Source: RYN-230 sp963760405
GTDB lineage: Bacteria > Actinomycetota > Actinomycetes > Streptosporangiales > Streptosporangiaceae
DNA: 64,000 nt
Reading direction: 5' to 3'
Assembly: GCA_963760405.1 (NCBI GenBank)
Contig: CAVXCV010000009.1
Coordinates: 310,001 to 374,000, forward strand
Shown here: piece after piece, positions 52,410-61,183 of the stretch
Layout: each line of letters opens with the position of its first letter
How positions within the stretch are numbered: position 1 is the first letter of the stretch
The notes under the pieces: generated by a model
Seen by the model: the letters and a program-made list of their open reading frames with translations, nothing else
Databases searched by the model: none
What the model was told of the DNA's origin: nothing
Translations under genes and position numbers: made by a program

Positions 52410-53139
52410 GGTTATCCTCCTGCGCTGGTGATTCTGCCGCGGCCTGCCGGAGCGCATCGGCGCGGGCGCCCTCGACGATCTCCCGCATCGCGGCCTCGGC
52501 CTTGCGCTGATGGCCGCGCTGGATGGCGTCGGCCACCTGCTGATGCGCGGGCAGGGTCGCCCGGTTGTGCGCGGCCGAATGAGTATGCAGCGGCCGGACC
52601 GCCCCGAGCGCGACCCCGACCACGTCGTGGATGTACAGCAGCAAATCGTTGCCGCAGGCGGCGAACACCGCCCGGTGGAACGCCAGGTCAGCCCCGACGA
52701 ACGCGTCCGGGGCGTCCACGGTCGCCCAGAGCTGGGCCATGGCCGCGGCGACGCTGCCGCGCTGCGCGGCGCTGGCGGACTCGGCCGCCAGCCGGGCCGC
52801 TCCCGGTTCCAGCGCCACCCGCATGTCCGCCAGCACCCGGATGTCGGCCGGGCTGGCCTCCGGGGTGAACCGCCAGCGCAGCACGTCCGGATCGAGCAGG
52901 CTCCACGATTCGCGCGGCCGGACCCGGGTGCCCGCGCTGGTCCGGCTCTCCAGCAGGCCCTTGCCCGCGAGCACCTTGACGCCCTCCCGCAGCGCCGACC
53001 GGCCGACCTCGAACCGGCCGACCAGCTCGTCCTCGGTGGGCACCGGCGTGCCCGGGCCGAGCTCGCCGCGCACGATCGCCGCGCCCAGTCCGTGCACGAC
53101 CTGGGCATGCCGGGCCTGACCAGGGTAGGCGGCGGTCAC
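52363..53139 (-). CDS. GntR family (FadR/FCD subfamily) transcriptional regulator
   Basis: A 258-residue regulator. The winged helix GLGAAIVRGELGPGTPVPTE with LVGRFEVGRSALREGVKVLA is typical GntR. The C-terminal helical FCD domain, LRVLADMRVALEPGAARLAA-like, with DLAFHRAVFAACGNDLL and the histidine in DAIQRGHQRKAEAAM, supports metal-dependent effector binding as in FadR-like regulators of sugar acids. ATG 53139 is followed by the family start. It is divergent from the KdaD-like dehydratase; the palindromes between the two are its probable operators. It should respond to a sugar acid or derivative. Confidence 0.92.
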   Translation of the reverse strand: MTAAYPGQARHAQVVHGLGAAIVRGELGPGTPVPTEDELVGRFEVGRSALREGVKVLAGKGLLESRTSAGTRVRPRESWSLLDPDVLRWRFTPEASPADIRVLADMRVALEPGAARLAAESASAAQRGSVAAAMAQLWATVDAPDAFVGADLAFHRAVFAACGNDLLLYIHDVVGVALGAVRPLHTHSAAHNRATLPAHQQVADAIQRGHQRKAEAAMREIVEGARADALRQAAAESPAQEDNHGRGSRARRDPAGGA

Positions 53140-53194
53140 AGGGCTCCTTCCCGCGTTGACGTGCTGTCCGAGGCTAGGCCGACCAAGAGCCAGG

Positions 53195-53247
53195 CGTCAA
53201 CACTTCATCTGATGAAGTGTGATCCTTAATCCGATGAAGCGTTGACG
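53195..53247. promoter_or_regulatory. nested palindromes, candidate GntR operator
   Basis: Inside a 53-base region, ACACTTCATC-T-GATGAAGTGT (53200-53220) is a perfect palindrome and CTTAATC-C-GATGAAG (53225-53239) a weaker copy. The outer ends CGTCAAC-N-CTTCATC (53195-53209) and GATGAAG-N-GTTGACG (53233-53247) are also mutual inversions. The block separates the GntR gene (start 53139) and the dehydratase gene (start 53278), so it likely controls both directions. Confidence 0.65.
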
Positions 53248-53277
53248 GGTTCCGGCCGGGAGCCGTAGCTTGGCGGC

Positions 53278-54192
53278 ATGCAGCTGATCAGGTTCCGTGG
53301 TGCTGGCGACTCCGCGCCGCAGGTCGGCGTGCTGGACGGGGACCTGGTCCGGCCGCTGCCCGGGATCGGTGACCTGGCCGCCCTGCTCGCGCTGCCGCTG
53401 CCCCAGATTCGCGGACTGTGCGAGGTCGCCGCTGCGGCCCCCGGCGGCCAGCCGTTCCGGCCAGGCAGCCTGCTCGCCCCGGTGGACGGCGGGACCGAGG
53501 TCTGGGCGGCGGGGGTCACCTACGAGCGGTCCAAGGACGCCCGGGTGCAGGAAAGCGAGGACGCGGCGGACATCTATGACAAGGTCTACTCCGCGCACCG
53601 GCCGGAACTGTTCTTCAAGTCAGCGGCCTGGCGGGTGGCCGGCCCCGGCGGCCTGGTGTCCGCCCGCGCCGATTCCGTGGTGGACGTACCCGAGCCGGAG
53701 CTGGCCGCCGTGCTGAACGCGGCCGGCGAGGTGGCCGGCTACACGATCTGCAACGACATGAGCTCGCGGTCCATCGAGGGGGAAAACCCGCTGTACCTGC
53801 CGCAGGCCAAGATCTACCTCGGCGGCTGCGCGGTCGGCCCCTGGATCAGGCCTGCCTGGGAGGTCCCGGACCCGTACGGGCTCACCATCGAGATGACCAT
53901 CAGCCGCGGCGGCGCGGCGGCCTGGAACGGCCAGGCCCGGACCAGCGGGCTGCGCCGGACCATCACCGAGCTGGCCGCGTTCCTGTTCCTCGAGGACGAG
54001 TTCCCGGCCGGCGCCGTGCTGTCCACCGGGACCAGCCTGGTCCCGGACCTGCCGTTCACGCTGCAAGCCGGCGACGAGGTCCGGATCGCCATCTCCGGCC
54101 TCGGCGAGCTGGTCAACCGCGTCGTCCGCGGCAAAGCCGCCCTCGCCGCCCACAACCACATGCCTGGGAGCCGCCCGCACCTACATGGTTGA
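53278..54192 (+). CDS. fumarylacetoacetate-hydrolase family protein, 2-dehydro-3-deoxy-D-arabinonate dehydratase-like
   Basis: A 304-residue FAH-family protein. The metal site is Glu139 and Glu141 in VPEPELAAVLN and Asp160 in ICNDMSS. The phrases AGVTYERSKDARVQESED, IYDKVYSAHRPELFFKS and GENPLYLPQAKIYLGGCAVG closely recall KdaD, the 2-keto-3-deoxy-arabinonate dehydratase of pentose oxidation in archaea and bacteria, which yields alpha-ketoglutarate semialdehyde. An aldehyde dehydrogenase lies four genes downstream (57.8 kb), as that pathway needs. ATG 53278 starts the homology. The gene is divergent from GntR and probably its target. Confidence 0.82.
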   Translation: MQLIRFRGAGDSAPQVGVLDGDLVRPLPGIGDLAALLALPLPQIRGLCEVAAAAPGGQPFRPGSLLAPVDGGTEVWAAGVTYERSKDARVQESEDAADIYDKVYSAHRPELFFKSAAWRVAGPGGLVSARADSVVDVPEPELAAVLNAAGEVAGYTICNDMSSRSIEGENPLYLPQAKIYLGGCAVGPWIRPAWEVPDPYGLTIEMTISRGGAAAWNGQARTSGLRRTITELAAFLFLEDEFPAGAVLSTGTSLVPDLPFTLQAGDEVRIAISGLGELVNRVVRGKAALAAHNHMPGSRPHLHG

Positions 54193-54236
54193 AGTCTTGC
54201 TGCACACCGGGCTACCTGGATGTTTCAACCACGTAG
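54181..54236. terminator. inverted repeat spanning the end of the dehydratase gene
   Basis: CTACATGGTTGAA (54181-54193) and TTCAACCACGTAG (54224-54236) pair with one mismatch across a 30-base loop. The stop codon of the dehydratase gene is in the left arm. The LLM gene ends at 54297 on the other strand, so this may be a shared terminator. Confidence 0.45.
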
Positions 54237-54296
54237 TTGCCCCGCTTTTGGCGTGGGAGCTCTGGGGTGGGACAGGTGGTTCCTGGGCTGGGGTGC

Positions 54297-55211
54297 TCAG
54301 CCGAGGAGTGCGGGGGCCAGCCGCTCCAGCTGCCCCACCAGGCCTGCCCCGTCCCGGGCCAGCGGCTGCAGCAGCACGTGGTCCGCGCCGCTGTCCCGCA
54401 GCTCCCGCACCCGGTCGGCGATGGCCTTCTCATCGCCCCAGGCCACGATCGCATCCACCAGCCGGTCACTGCCGCCGCCCGCGATGTCCTCGTCACCGAA
54501 GCCGAACTCGTGCAGGTTGTTCACGTAGTTCGGCAGCCGCAGGTACATGGCCATGTGCTCGCGGGCCACCCGGCGCCCCTCCGCCGGGTCGGCCGTCAGC
54601 ACCACCGCCTGCTCCGGGATCAGCAGCCGGTTCGGGCCCAGTGTGGCCCGGGCCACCGGGATGTGCGCGGGCGGCACGAAGTACGGGTGCGCGCCGTGCG
54701 CACGCTCCCGGGCCAGCTCCAGCATCCGTAGCCGCAACGCCGCGAGTACCCGCGGTACCGGCACCGGGGTCGCGGGCGCGTCAGCGGCCGCTTCGTCCAT
54801 CGCGGCCAGGTAGTCGGCCATCCGGTCCAGCGGCCGGGCGTAGTCCTGCCCGCTCCGCGCGACCAGCGGCGCGTGACTGACCCCGACGCCGAGGATGAAC
54901 CGGCCCGGCCAGGCCGCGCCGAGCGTGGCCGCACCCGCCTGCATGGTGGCCGGATGCCGGGCCCACAGGTTGGCGATGCCGGTGCCGGCCACGATCCGCT
55001 CGCTCGCGCAGAGCGCCGCGGCCGAGCCCGCGAACGCGTCGGTGCCGCCGACCCCCTCGCCGGCCCAGACCGACCCGTAGCCCAGCTCCTCGATCCGGCG
55101 GGTGACCGCCTGCCGCTCCGGTACCGTGATCTGCCGCAGCACGGCCGACCACACCCCCACTGGCCCGAGCCGTTCCCGGGTCGCGGCCACGATCTCCTCT
55201 GCGGTCTGCAT
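54297..55211 (-). CDS. LLM class F420-dependent oxidoreductase
   Basis: A 304-residue luciferase-like monooxygenase-fold protein of the actinobacterial F420-dependent type. It has QAVTRRIEELGYGSVWAGEG, the F420-typical GTGIANLWARHPATMQAGAA, WPGRFILGVGVSHAPLV, ARPLDRMADYLAAMD and VRELRDSGADHVLLQPLA. ATG 55211 follows GGAGG and the family start; the frame extends upstream to 55238. Substrates of such proteins are diverse. It is near the sugar-acid genes but faces the opposite way to the KdaD-like gene. Confidence 0.9.
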   Translation of the reverse strand: MQTAEEIVAATRERLGPVGVWSAVLRQITVPERQAVTRRIEELGYGSVWAGEGVGGTDAFAGSAAALCASERIVAGTGIANLWARHPATMQAGAATLGAAWPGRFILGVGVSHAPLVARSGQDYARPLDRMADYLAAMDEAAADAPATPVPVPRVLAALRLRMLELARERAHGAHPYFVPPAHIPVARATLGPNRLLIPEQAVVLTADPAEGRRVAREHMAMYLRLPNYVNNLHEFGFGDEDIAGGGSDRLVDAIVAWGDEKAIADRVRELRDSGADHVLLQPLARDGAGLVGQLERLAPALLG

Positions 55212-55298
55212 CGCGCTCCTCCTGCTCCTGGTGCTCATGCTCCTAGATGTCGATGAGTGCTCGGCCGCGGCTGATAGCTGAAGATGAGTGCTGGCCGC

Positions 55299-56051
55299 CT
55301 ACTCCTGGACGCTGGCCGGGCGGGCCGGGGCGGCCGGTTCAGCTGGCTGCGGCTCCTCCAGATGGGCGATGTCGTTGTAGCCGCGCACGATCCACCGCTC
55401 GCCGGTCACCACGAGCCGGGAGATGGACGCGTTGTCCGCGCCCAGGAAAGCGAATGGCCGCGCCCCGGTGGCCAGCGCCAGCGCCTCACCGATCACCCCG
55501 CCGTGGCTGACCACCGCCACCAGCTGATCCGGATGGGCCGCGGCGATCCGCCGGATGGCCCCGCTGACCCGGGCCGCGAACGCCTCGGCTGGCTCAGCGC
55601 CCGGGATGACGTCCCACCGCTCCTCGGCCCACATCCGCTCGGCCACCGGGTGGTTGTCCGCGACCATCTTGCGGTACAGGCCAGCCTCCCACTCGCCCAG
55701 GAAGACCTCCCGCAGGTCCGGCTCGACCCGTGGGGTCAGCCCGAGCCGGGCCGCCAGCGGTGCCGCGGTCTGCGCGGTGCGGCGCAGCGTGGTCACGTAG
55801 ATCGCGGCGATGGGCATCCGGCCGAGCCGCCGGGCCAGCAGTTCCGCTTGCTCCTGGCCGTGGGCTGACAGCTCGGGATCGGCGTGCCCGTCCGCCAGCG
55901 GGAACGGCGTCTCCTGGTACGCCTGGGACTGGCCGTGCCGGAGCAGCAGCAGGTCTGCCGCGCCGGGCGGTAGCTGGAAACGCTGCTGCCGGTAGGAGGT
56001 GACCCCCGGGTGGGTGACCCCGGGTGCCCCGGCGGGCGGTTCAGAGCTCAC
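55299..56051 (-). CDS. histidine phosphatase family protein
   Basis: A 250-residue phosphoglycerate-mutase-like phosphatase. The catalytic histidine is His39 in LLLLRHGQSQAYQET; the second conserved histidine is in VAVVSHGGVIGEALA, and ALYVTTLRRTAQTAAPLA-like text with the conserved arginine follows the first third. The length fits the family. It is divergent from the decarboxylase gene; its substrate is unknown. Confidence 0.9.
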   Translation of the reverse strand: MSSEPPAGAPGVTHPGVTSYRQQRFQLPPGAADLLLLRHGQSQAYQETPFPLADGHADPELSAHGQEQAELLARRLGRMPIAAIYVTTLRRTAQTAAPLAARLGLTPRVEPDLREVFLGEWEAGLYRKMVADNHPVAERMWAEERWDVIPGAEPAEAFAARVSGAIRRIAAAHPDQLVAVVSHGGVIGEALALATGARPFAFLGADNASISRLVVTGERWIVRGYNDIAHLEEPQPAEPAAPARPASVQE

Positions 56052-56186
56052 AACGTCCGAAGACTAGTCCCCGCGGCCAGGGCCCGTGCGGCCAGGGCCA
56101 TCGTGGTCAGGCCCGCGACCGGGCCGCTATTGTGCGATCCGCCGCGCGGGCGGCATCGTCGGGCGGGGCAGTTCCAGGGAGGGCGG

Positions 56187-57644
56187 ATGACAGCAGTGCC
56201 GGGGAGCGATCCCAGGGACCCGCGGAACCTGCGCGGGGACGCGCCGCTGCTGGATGCCTGGCTGCGGTTCACTGAGCGGGTCGCCGACGGCGGCTTCCCG
56301 GCCCCGATGACGGTGCCCGGGCACAAGCAGCGGCAGGACCTGGCCGGCTCGGTGGTCGCGGGTGACGCGCCGATGTACGGCGGCCTGGACACCATCAAGC
56401 ACGCCGACGACCTGCTGGCCGAGGGTGAGCGGCGGGCGGCGCGGCTGTGGGGCGCGGACTGGTGCCGGTTCTCGGTGGCCGGCTCCACGCACGGGAACCA
56501 GGCCCTCACCCTGGCTGTGGGCCAGCCAGGGCAGCAGATCGTGGTGACCAGGATCCTGCACCGGTCGCTGCTGCTCGGCCTGGTCCTGGCCGGGCTGGAC
56601 CCGGTCTGGGTTCTGCCCGAGGTGGACCCGGCCACCGGGTTGCCCGGCCAGGTCCCGGTGGCCGCGGTCCGCGCCGCCCTGGCCGCGCACCCCGGGGCCT
56701 GCGGGGTATACCTGGGCGACCCGACCTACGTGGGCAGCACCGGGGACCTGGCCGGGCACGCCGCCGCGGCGCATGAGGCAGGGGTGCCGCTGCTGGTGGA
56801 CGCGGCGTGGGCGGCGCACCTGGGCTTCCACCCGGACCTGCCGCCGCACCCGCTCGCCGCGGGCGCGGATGCCATGGTGACCAGCGTGCACAAGGCGCTG
56901 CCCGGCTACACCCAGAGTGCGCTGGTGCTGGCCCGCACTGGCCGGCTGGACCCGGCCCGGCTGGACCGGGCGTTCGAGGCCACGCACACCACCAGCCCGG
57001 CCGGCGCGATCATGGCCAGCATCGACGCGGCCCGGGCCCTGCTGGCCCGGGACGGCCTGGACCTGTGCGGCCGCCTGCTGCGCCTGGTGGCCGGGGCGAA
57101 ACAGCGGCTGCGCGCGGTGCCCGGGCTGGACGTGCTGGACGGTCCCGGGGTCGAGCCCGCCAAGCTGGTGGTCCTGCTGGCGGGCACCGGCGCGCACGGG
57201 CACGCGGTCGAGGCGGACCTCATCGCCGCGGGCATGCCGGTGGAAATGGCCGACCGGGACACCGTCATCCCGATCATCACCCTGGCCGACGACGAGGACA
57301 CGGTCACCCGGTTCACCACGACCCTGACCGCCGCGGTGGACCGGCACCGGGGGCCGCTCCGCCAGCCGGTCCCGGCGGCTGCGTGGACGGTCATTCCGGA
57401 AATGGCCATGCCGCCGCGCCAGGCATTCTTTTCCCGCAACGAAACCCTCGCCGCGGAGACAGCCGTCGGCCGGGTGAGTGCCGAGCTGGTGGCGCCGTAC
57501 CCACCCGGCATCCCGGTGCTCGCCCCGGGCGAGGTGATCACCGCCGCGGCCCTGGACGCGCTGCGCGCGGCCCGCGCCGACGGTGGCCGGATCGCCTACG
57601 CGGCCGACCCCACCCTGGCCACCTTCCAGGTGATCGCCCGGTAG
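56187..57644 (+). CDS. Orn/Lys/Arg decarboxylase family (group III) PLP enzyme
   Basis: A 485-residue PLP enzyme of the prokaryotic ornithine/lysine/arginine decarboxylase type. The PLP lysine is Lys236 in TSVHKALPGYTQSA; SVAGSTHGNQALTLA binds the phosphate and VDAAWAAHLGFHP carries Asp205 and His211. It is shorter than the inducible decarboxylases (about 710-750 residues) and lacks their N-terminal wing domain, like the small YaaO/SpeA-type group. It may make a polyamine from lysine or arginine. ATG 56187 follows AGGGAGGG. It stands alone. Confidence 0.9.
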   Translation: MTAVPGSDPRDPRNLRGDAPLLDAWLRFTERVADGGFPAPMTVPGHKQRQDLAGSVVAGDAPMYGGLDTIKHADDLLAEGERRAARLWGADWCRFSVAGSTHGNQALTLAVGQPGQQIVVTRILHRSLLLGLVLAGLDPVWVLPEVDPATGLPGQVPVAAVRAALAAHPGACGVYLGDPTYVGSTGDLAGHAAAAHEAGVPLLVDAAWAAHLGFHPDLPPHPLAAGADAMVTSVHKALPGYTQSALVLARTGRLDPARLDRAFEATHTTSPAGAIMASIDAARALLARDGLDLCGRLLRLVAGAKQRLRAVPGLDVLDGPGVEPAKLVVLLAGTGAHGHAVEADLIAAGMPVEMADRDTVIPIITLADDEDTVTRFTTTLTAAVDRHRGPLRQPVPAAAWTVIPEMAMPPRQAFFSRNETLAAETAVGRVSAELVAPYPPGIPVLAPGEVITAAALDALRAARADGGRIAYAADPTLATFQVIAR

Positions 57645-57770
57645 GGCGATCAGCCAACGATGCGGTGATCGCCCGGTAGGGCGCTCAGCCGGGAGCGCGG
57701 TGACCGCCCGGGCGGCCGCCGCGCGCCCGGGGCATCGCCGGCTGGCTAGCCCGGCTTTACCCTTGGCCGG

Positions 57771-59231
57771 TCAGCCGGACAGCCGCGGCGCCGGGTAGAC
57801 GATGGTCTTGGGCTCGGTGAAAGTCTCCATGGCGAACCGGCCGCCGACCCGGCCGCGGCCGCTGACCGAGCCGGACCGGCCGCCGAACGGCAGGTGGGAT
57901 TCCCACAGGTTGGTCGAGGCGTTGATGTTCACCCAGCCGGCCCGGGCCTGCTCGGCAAAGGCCAGCCCGCGCTCCAGGTCGCCGGTGAACACCGCCGCGG
58001 TCAGCCCGAACGGCGAGGCGTTCGCCGCCGCCAGCGCCGCCGCCGCCGACGGTACCTCGATCACCGGCACTACCGGCCCGAACGTCTCCTCGGCCGCGAT
58101 CGCCATGTCCGAGGTCACCCCGTCCAGCACGGTCGGCTCGGCGTACAGGCCGGTGGGGAAGCCCGGGGCGCGGCGGCCGCCGCAGCGGACCTTCGCGCCC
58201 TTGCCCACCGCGTCGGCCACGTGCTGGTCGAACTTGGCCGCAGTCGCCTCGTTGTTCAGCGGGCCCATCGTGGTCTGCGGGTCGAACGGGTCACCCAGCC
58301 GCACCTGGCTCTCGGTGGCCGCCACCACGGCGTCCACGAACGCCGCGCGCACTGCCGAGTGCACCAGGAACCGCTCGCCCGCCGTACAGCTCTGCCCGGC
58401 GCACAGGTACGCCGCTTCCAGTGCGGCGGCGGCGGCCAGCTCCAGGTCAGCGTCGTCGAGCACCACCATCGGCCCGTTCCCGCCCAGCTCGAGCAGCTGG
58501 GTCTTGCCCGCGGCCCGGGCCGCGACACTGGCCCCGGTGGCCACCGAGCCGATGAAGCCCACCGCGGCCACCCCGGGGTGCCCGGCCAGCGCGTCCCCGG
58601 CCACCGGCCCGGGGCCGGGCACGAAGCTGAACACCCCGTCCGGCACCCCGGAGGCGGCGATGATCCGGGCCAGTACCGCGCAGCAGGCGCTGGTGCTCGG
58701 GGCGGGTACCCAGACCACGGCGTTGCCGGCCGCCAGCGCGGGCGCGAACAGCTCCGCGCCCATCGTGTACGGCCAGTTCCACGGGCTGATCACGCCGACC
58801 ACGCCGAGCGGCACCCGTGCGGTGATCACCCGCCGGCCCGCGGACGTGGACGGCGGGAACGCGCCGTCCAGCCGGGTCGCGTCCGCCGCGGCCATGTCGA
58901 AATACCCGGCCAGCTCATCCACCTCGTCGTAGGCCTCGGCGCGCAGCGGCTTGCCCTGGTCTAGCGCCAGCACCTGGGCCAGTTCCTCGCGCTGGCCGCG
59001 GATGGCCGCGGCGGCCTCCTCGCACCAGGCCGCCCGGTCGAACGGGGACCGGGACGCCCAGCCGGGCCAGGCCGCGGCGGCGGCGCGCACCGCGTCGTCC
59101 ACGTCCGCCCGGTCCGCGGCGGCCACGGTGGCGAACTGCTCGCCGGAGGCCGGGCTGACCGCCGCCGCTGCGGGCCCCCGCCCGGGCCGCCATTCGCCGC
59201 CGATGAAGAGCAGGTGCTCGGGGATGGCCAT
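57771..59231 (-). CDS. NAD(P)-dependent aldehyde dehydrogenase
   Basis: A 486-residue aldehyde dehydrogenase. The catalytic cysteine is Cys282 in GQSCTAGERFLV, the general base Glu248 in LELGGNGPMVVLDDADL and the oxyanion Asn152 in ISPWNWPY. The lysine that usually follows in VVKPSE is replaced here by proline in VWVPAPST (residue 176), which may alter cofactor binding. It is a candidate for the last step of an alpha-ketoglutarate semialdehyde route fed by the KdaD-like enzyme, but lies in a separate unit. ATG 59231 is the start. The IclR gene is upstream on the same strand with a 100-base gap. Confidence 0.9.
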   Translation of the reverse strand: MAIPEHLLFIGGEWRPGRGPAAAAVSPASGEQFATVAAADRADVDDAVRAAAAAWPGWASRSPFDRAAWCEEAAAAIRGQREELAQVLALDQGKPLRAEAYDEVDELAGYFDMAAADATRLDGAFPPSTSAGRRVITARVPLGVVGVISPWNWPYTMGAELFAPALAAGNAVVWVPAPSTSACCAVLARIIAASGVPDGVFSFVPGPGPVAGDALAGHPGVAAVGFIGSVATGASVAARAAGKTQLLELGGNGPMVVLDDADLELAAAAALEAAYLCAGQSCTAGERFLVHSAVRAAFVDAVVAATESQVRLGDPFDPQTTMGPLNNEATAAKFDQHVADAVGKGAKVRCGGRRAPGFPTGLYAEPTVLDGVTSDMAIAAEETFGPVVPVIEVPSAAAALAAANASPFGLTAAVFTGDLERGLAFAEQARAGWVNINASTNLWESHLPFGGRSGSVSGRGRVGGRFAMETFTEPKTIVYPAPRLSG

Positions 59232-59331
59232 CGGTGCCCCTTCCGTCAGCTGCGCCGCCGGGCCGGGCGGCGCCGGGCGCTACGGCTAGCGTGCCTGGAT
59301 CAGCGCGCCGCCACCAGTGGGCCCGGCCTGC

Positions 59332-60057
59332 TCAGCAGGCGGCGCAGAGCCGTCCCAGCTCGTCGAGCTGGGACGGCGGCATCCGGTTGGCGGGCCCGGA
59401 AATGGACAGCGCCGCGACGCACTCCCCGCCCGGGCCGAACACTGGCGCGGCCACCGCGACCAGGCCATCCTCGAGTTCCGCGGCCGCCTTCGCGTAGCCG
59501 GCCGCGCGGATCGCGGCCAGTTCCGCCGCCAGCGCGTCCAGGCTGGTGATGGTGTGCTCGGTGTACCGCTCCAAGGTGGCGGGCAGCGGGATCGCGCCGA
59601 AGGCGAGCAGCACTTTGCCGTTGGCCACCGCATGCGGCCTGGTCCGCCGACCGATCCAGCCGCCCGAGCAGCTGAGGATGTAGGTGCTGGGTACCTCGGC
59701 CACGTTCAGGATGTCCGGGCCGGCCGGCACGGCCAGGTTGATCGTCTCGCCGGTCAGCTGGGACAGCTTTTCCATGGCCGGCTGCATGGCCGCGACAATG
59801 TCTGTGCTGCGCAGGGCCAGGCTGCCCAGCCGGATCACCTGGACGCCCAGCCGGTACTGCTTGCCGGAGCGGGCCAGGAAACCGGCCCGTTCCAGGGTCG
59901 CGGCGAGCCGGGAGGCGGTGGATTTGTGCACGCCCAGCGCCTGGGCTATTTCGGTGACGCTCAGCTGGGTACGGCCATCCTCGAAGCTGGCGAGCAGGGC
60001 CAGCACTCGCTCCGCTGACTGGTAGGTTGCGTTTCCCGCAACCACCTTCTCGCTCAC
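59332..60057 (-). CDS. IclR family transcriptional regulator
   Basis: A 241-residue IclR-type regulator. The winged helix lies at about residues 12-70: SAERVLALLASFEDGRTQLS, VTEIAQALGVHKSTASRLAA and GFLARSGKQYRLG. The C-terminal effector domain has VAEVPSTYIL, HAVANGKVLLAFGA and the closing GGECVAALSISGPANRM. GTG 60057 is the start. Inverted CGCAACC half-sites at 60025-60043 and 60057-60063 overlap the first codons, suggesting autoregulation. It probably controls the aldehyde dehydrogenase gene that follows. Confidence 0.92.
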   Translation of the reverse strand: MSEKVVAGNATYQSAERVLALLASFEDGRTQLSVTEIAQALGVHKSTASRLAATLERAGFLARSGKQYRLGVQVIRLGSLALRSTDIVAAMQPAMEKLSQLTGETINLAVPAGPDILNVAEVPSTYILSCSGGWIGRRTRPHAVANGKVLLAFGAIPLPATLERYTEHTITSLDALAAELAAIRAAGYAKAAAELEDGLVAVAAPVFGPGGECVAALSISGPANRMPPSQLDELGRLCAAC

Positions 60058-60063
60058 GCAACC
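60025..60063. promoter_or_regulatory. inverted CGCAACC half-sites at the IclR gene start
   Basis: GGTTGCG-TTTCC-CGCAACC (60025-60043) is a perfect inverted repeat, and a further CGCAACC (60057-60063) overlaps the GTG start codon of the IclR gene. The arrangement lies within the first eleven codons and may be an autoregulatory operator. Confidence 0.45.
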
Positions 60064-60201
60064 CAGGATGGCGAATTTCCCTCTCTCGCGTCAACAGAGG
60101 TCACGGGAGTGCGTGGCATACTCGCAAGCGGACGATCCGCTATTGCGCCAGGCGCCCATTATGGCCGCCCGGTGCGGCTGACGACGAGAGCAGGGCTGGG
60201 C

Positions 60202-61050
60202 ATGGCCGGACCGGCCGACGCAGTGCCGCCAGGAGCAGTGCCGGCGGGAGCAGCGCCGCACGGGGGAGTGGGTCCCGCCGCAGCGGCCGAGGAGCCGGTG
60301 ACCCCGGGATCGGTGCATGATCCGCTCCCCGAGGCGCTCGGGCTGGCCCGCGCGGCCGCCGACGCCAAGCTGGGCCTGAAGCTGCTCGGCGGGCTGGCCG
60401 TCCGGGTGCTGTGCCCGGAGTTCCCGCCGCGGCTGCGCCGCGACCAGGACATTGATTTCGCCTGCCTGAGCAAGGGGCGCAAGGACGTGGCGGCCTGGCT
60501 CGCGGACCACGGCTGCCAGCCGGACCGCCGGTTCAACAACCTGAACGGCGACCGGCAGATGTACTTCACCGCCCCGTCCGGCCGGCCTATCGACGTGATG
60601 GTGGACCGGCTGACCATGTGCCACACGCTGGATTTCCGCCCGTCCTTCGGCAGGCTCCCGCTCACCGTGGACGCGGTCGATGTGCTGCTGTCCAAGCTGC
60701 AGATCGTCGAGCTGAACGAGAAGGACGCCCGGGACCTGTGCCACCTGCTCGCTGCCCTGCCGCTGGGCGGCGGCGGACCGGTGACGATCGACACGGACCG
60801 CTTCGGCAAGCTGCTCGGCGCCGACTGGGGCTGGTGGCGGACGGTCACCGGGAACCTGGCCAAGCTCCCCGGGCTGGTCGCGGAGAAGCTCGCGCTGCTC
60901 CCCTCCGGCGCTCAGTATGACGTGCTGGACCAGGCCCGGCAGTTGCTGGAGATCGCCGAAGCGGTGCCGAAGGGCGTCAAGTGGCGGCTCCGGGCCAACG
61001 TCGGTGACCGGGTGCGCTGGTATGAGCTTCCTGAGGAAGTCGCGCACTGA
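60202..61050 (+). CDS. nucleotidyltransferase-fold (AbiEii/MNT-like) protein
   Basis: A 282-residue protein containing a minimal nucleotidyltransferase pattern: LGLKLLGGLAVRVLCPEF, then DQDIDFACLSKGRKDV with the two aspartates of the active site, and later IDVMVDRL with a third acidic residue. The C-terminal part, DAVDVLLSKLQIVELNEKDA, is typical of the AbiEii/DUF1814-like group. No antitoxin partner is adjacent, so a toxin role is not supported; it may be a solitary family member. The start is uncertain: ATG 60202 is used here, but the open frame reaches 60109. Confidence 0.75.
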   Translation: MAGPADAVPPGAVPAGAAPHGGVGPAAAAEEPVTPGSVHDPLPEALGLARAAADAKLGLKLLGGLAVRVLCPEFPPRLRRDQDIDFACLSKGRKDVAAWLADHGCQPDRRFNNLNGDRQMYFTAPSGRPIDVMVDRLTMCHTLDFRPSFGRLPLTVDAVDVLLSKLQIVELNEKDARDLCHLLAALPLGGGGPVTIDTDRFGKLLGADWGWWRTVTGNLAKLPGLVAEKLALLPSGAQYDVLDQARQLLEIAEAVPKGVKWRLRANVGDRVRWYELPEEVAH

Positions 61051-61183
61051 ATTTCGGTGTGGCCCGCTTGACGCCAGTTTCGGCTGGGTGCTAGACGTTG
61101 CACAGGACGCACGGGCGTTGCAGATGACGCTATTGCTGCTAATCCGCTGATGGGCGGGTGCGTGAGGAAGGCGCGGTGGGCAG

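Noticed and set aside
60202..61050. AbiE-type toxin-antitoxin or abortive-infection system at the nucleotidyltransferase-like gene
   Set aside because: No AbiEi-like antitoxin gene precedes it; the next genes are an IclR regulator and a phosphoesterase with separate functions.
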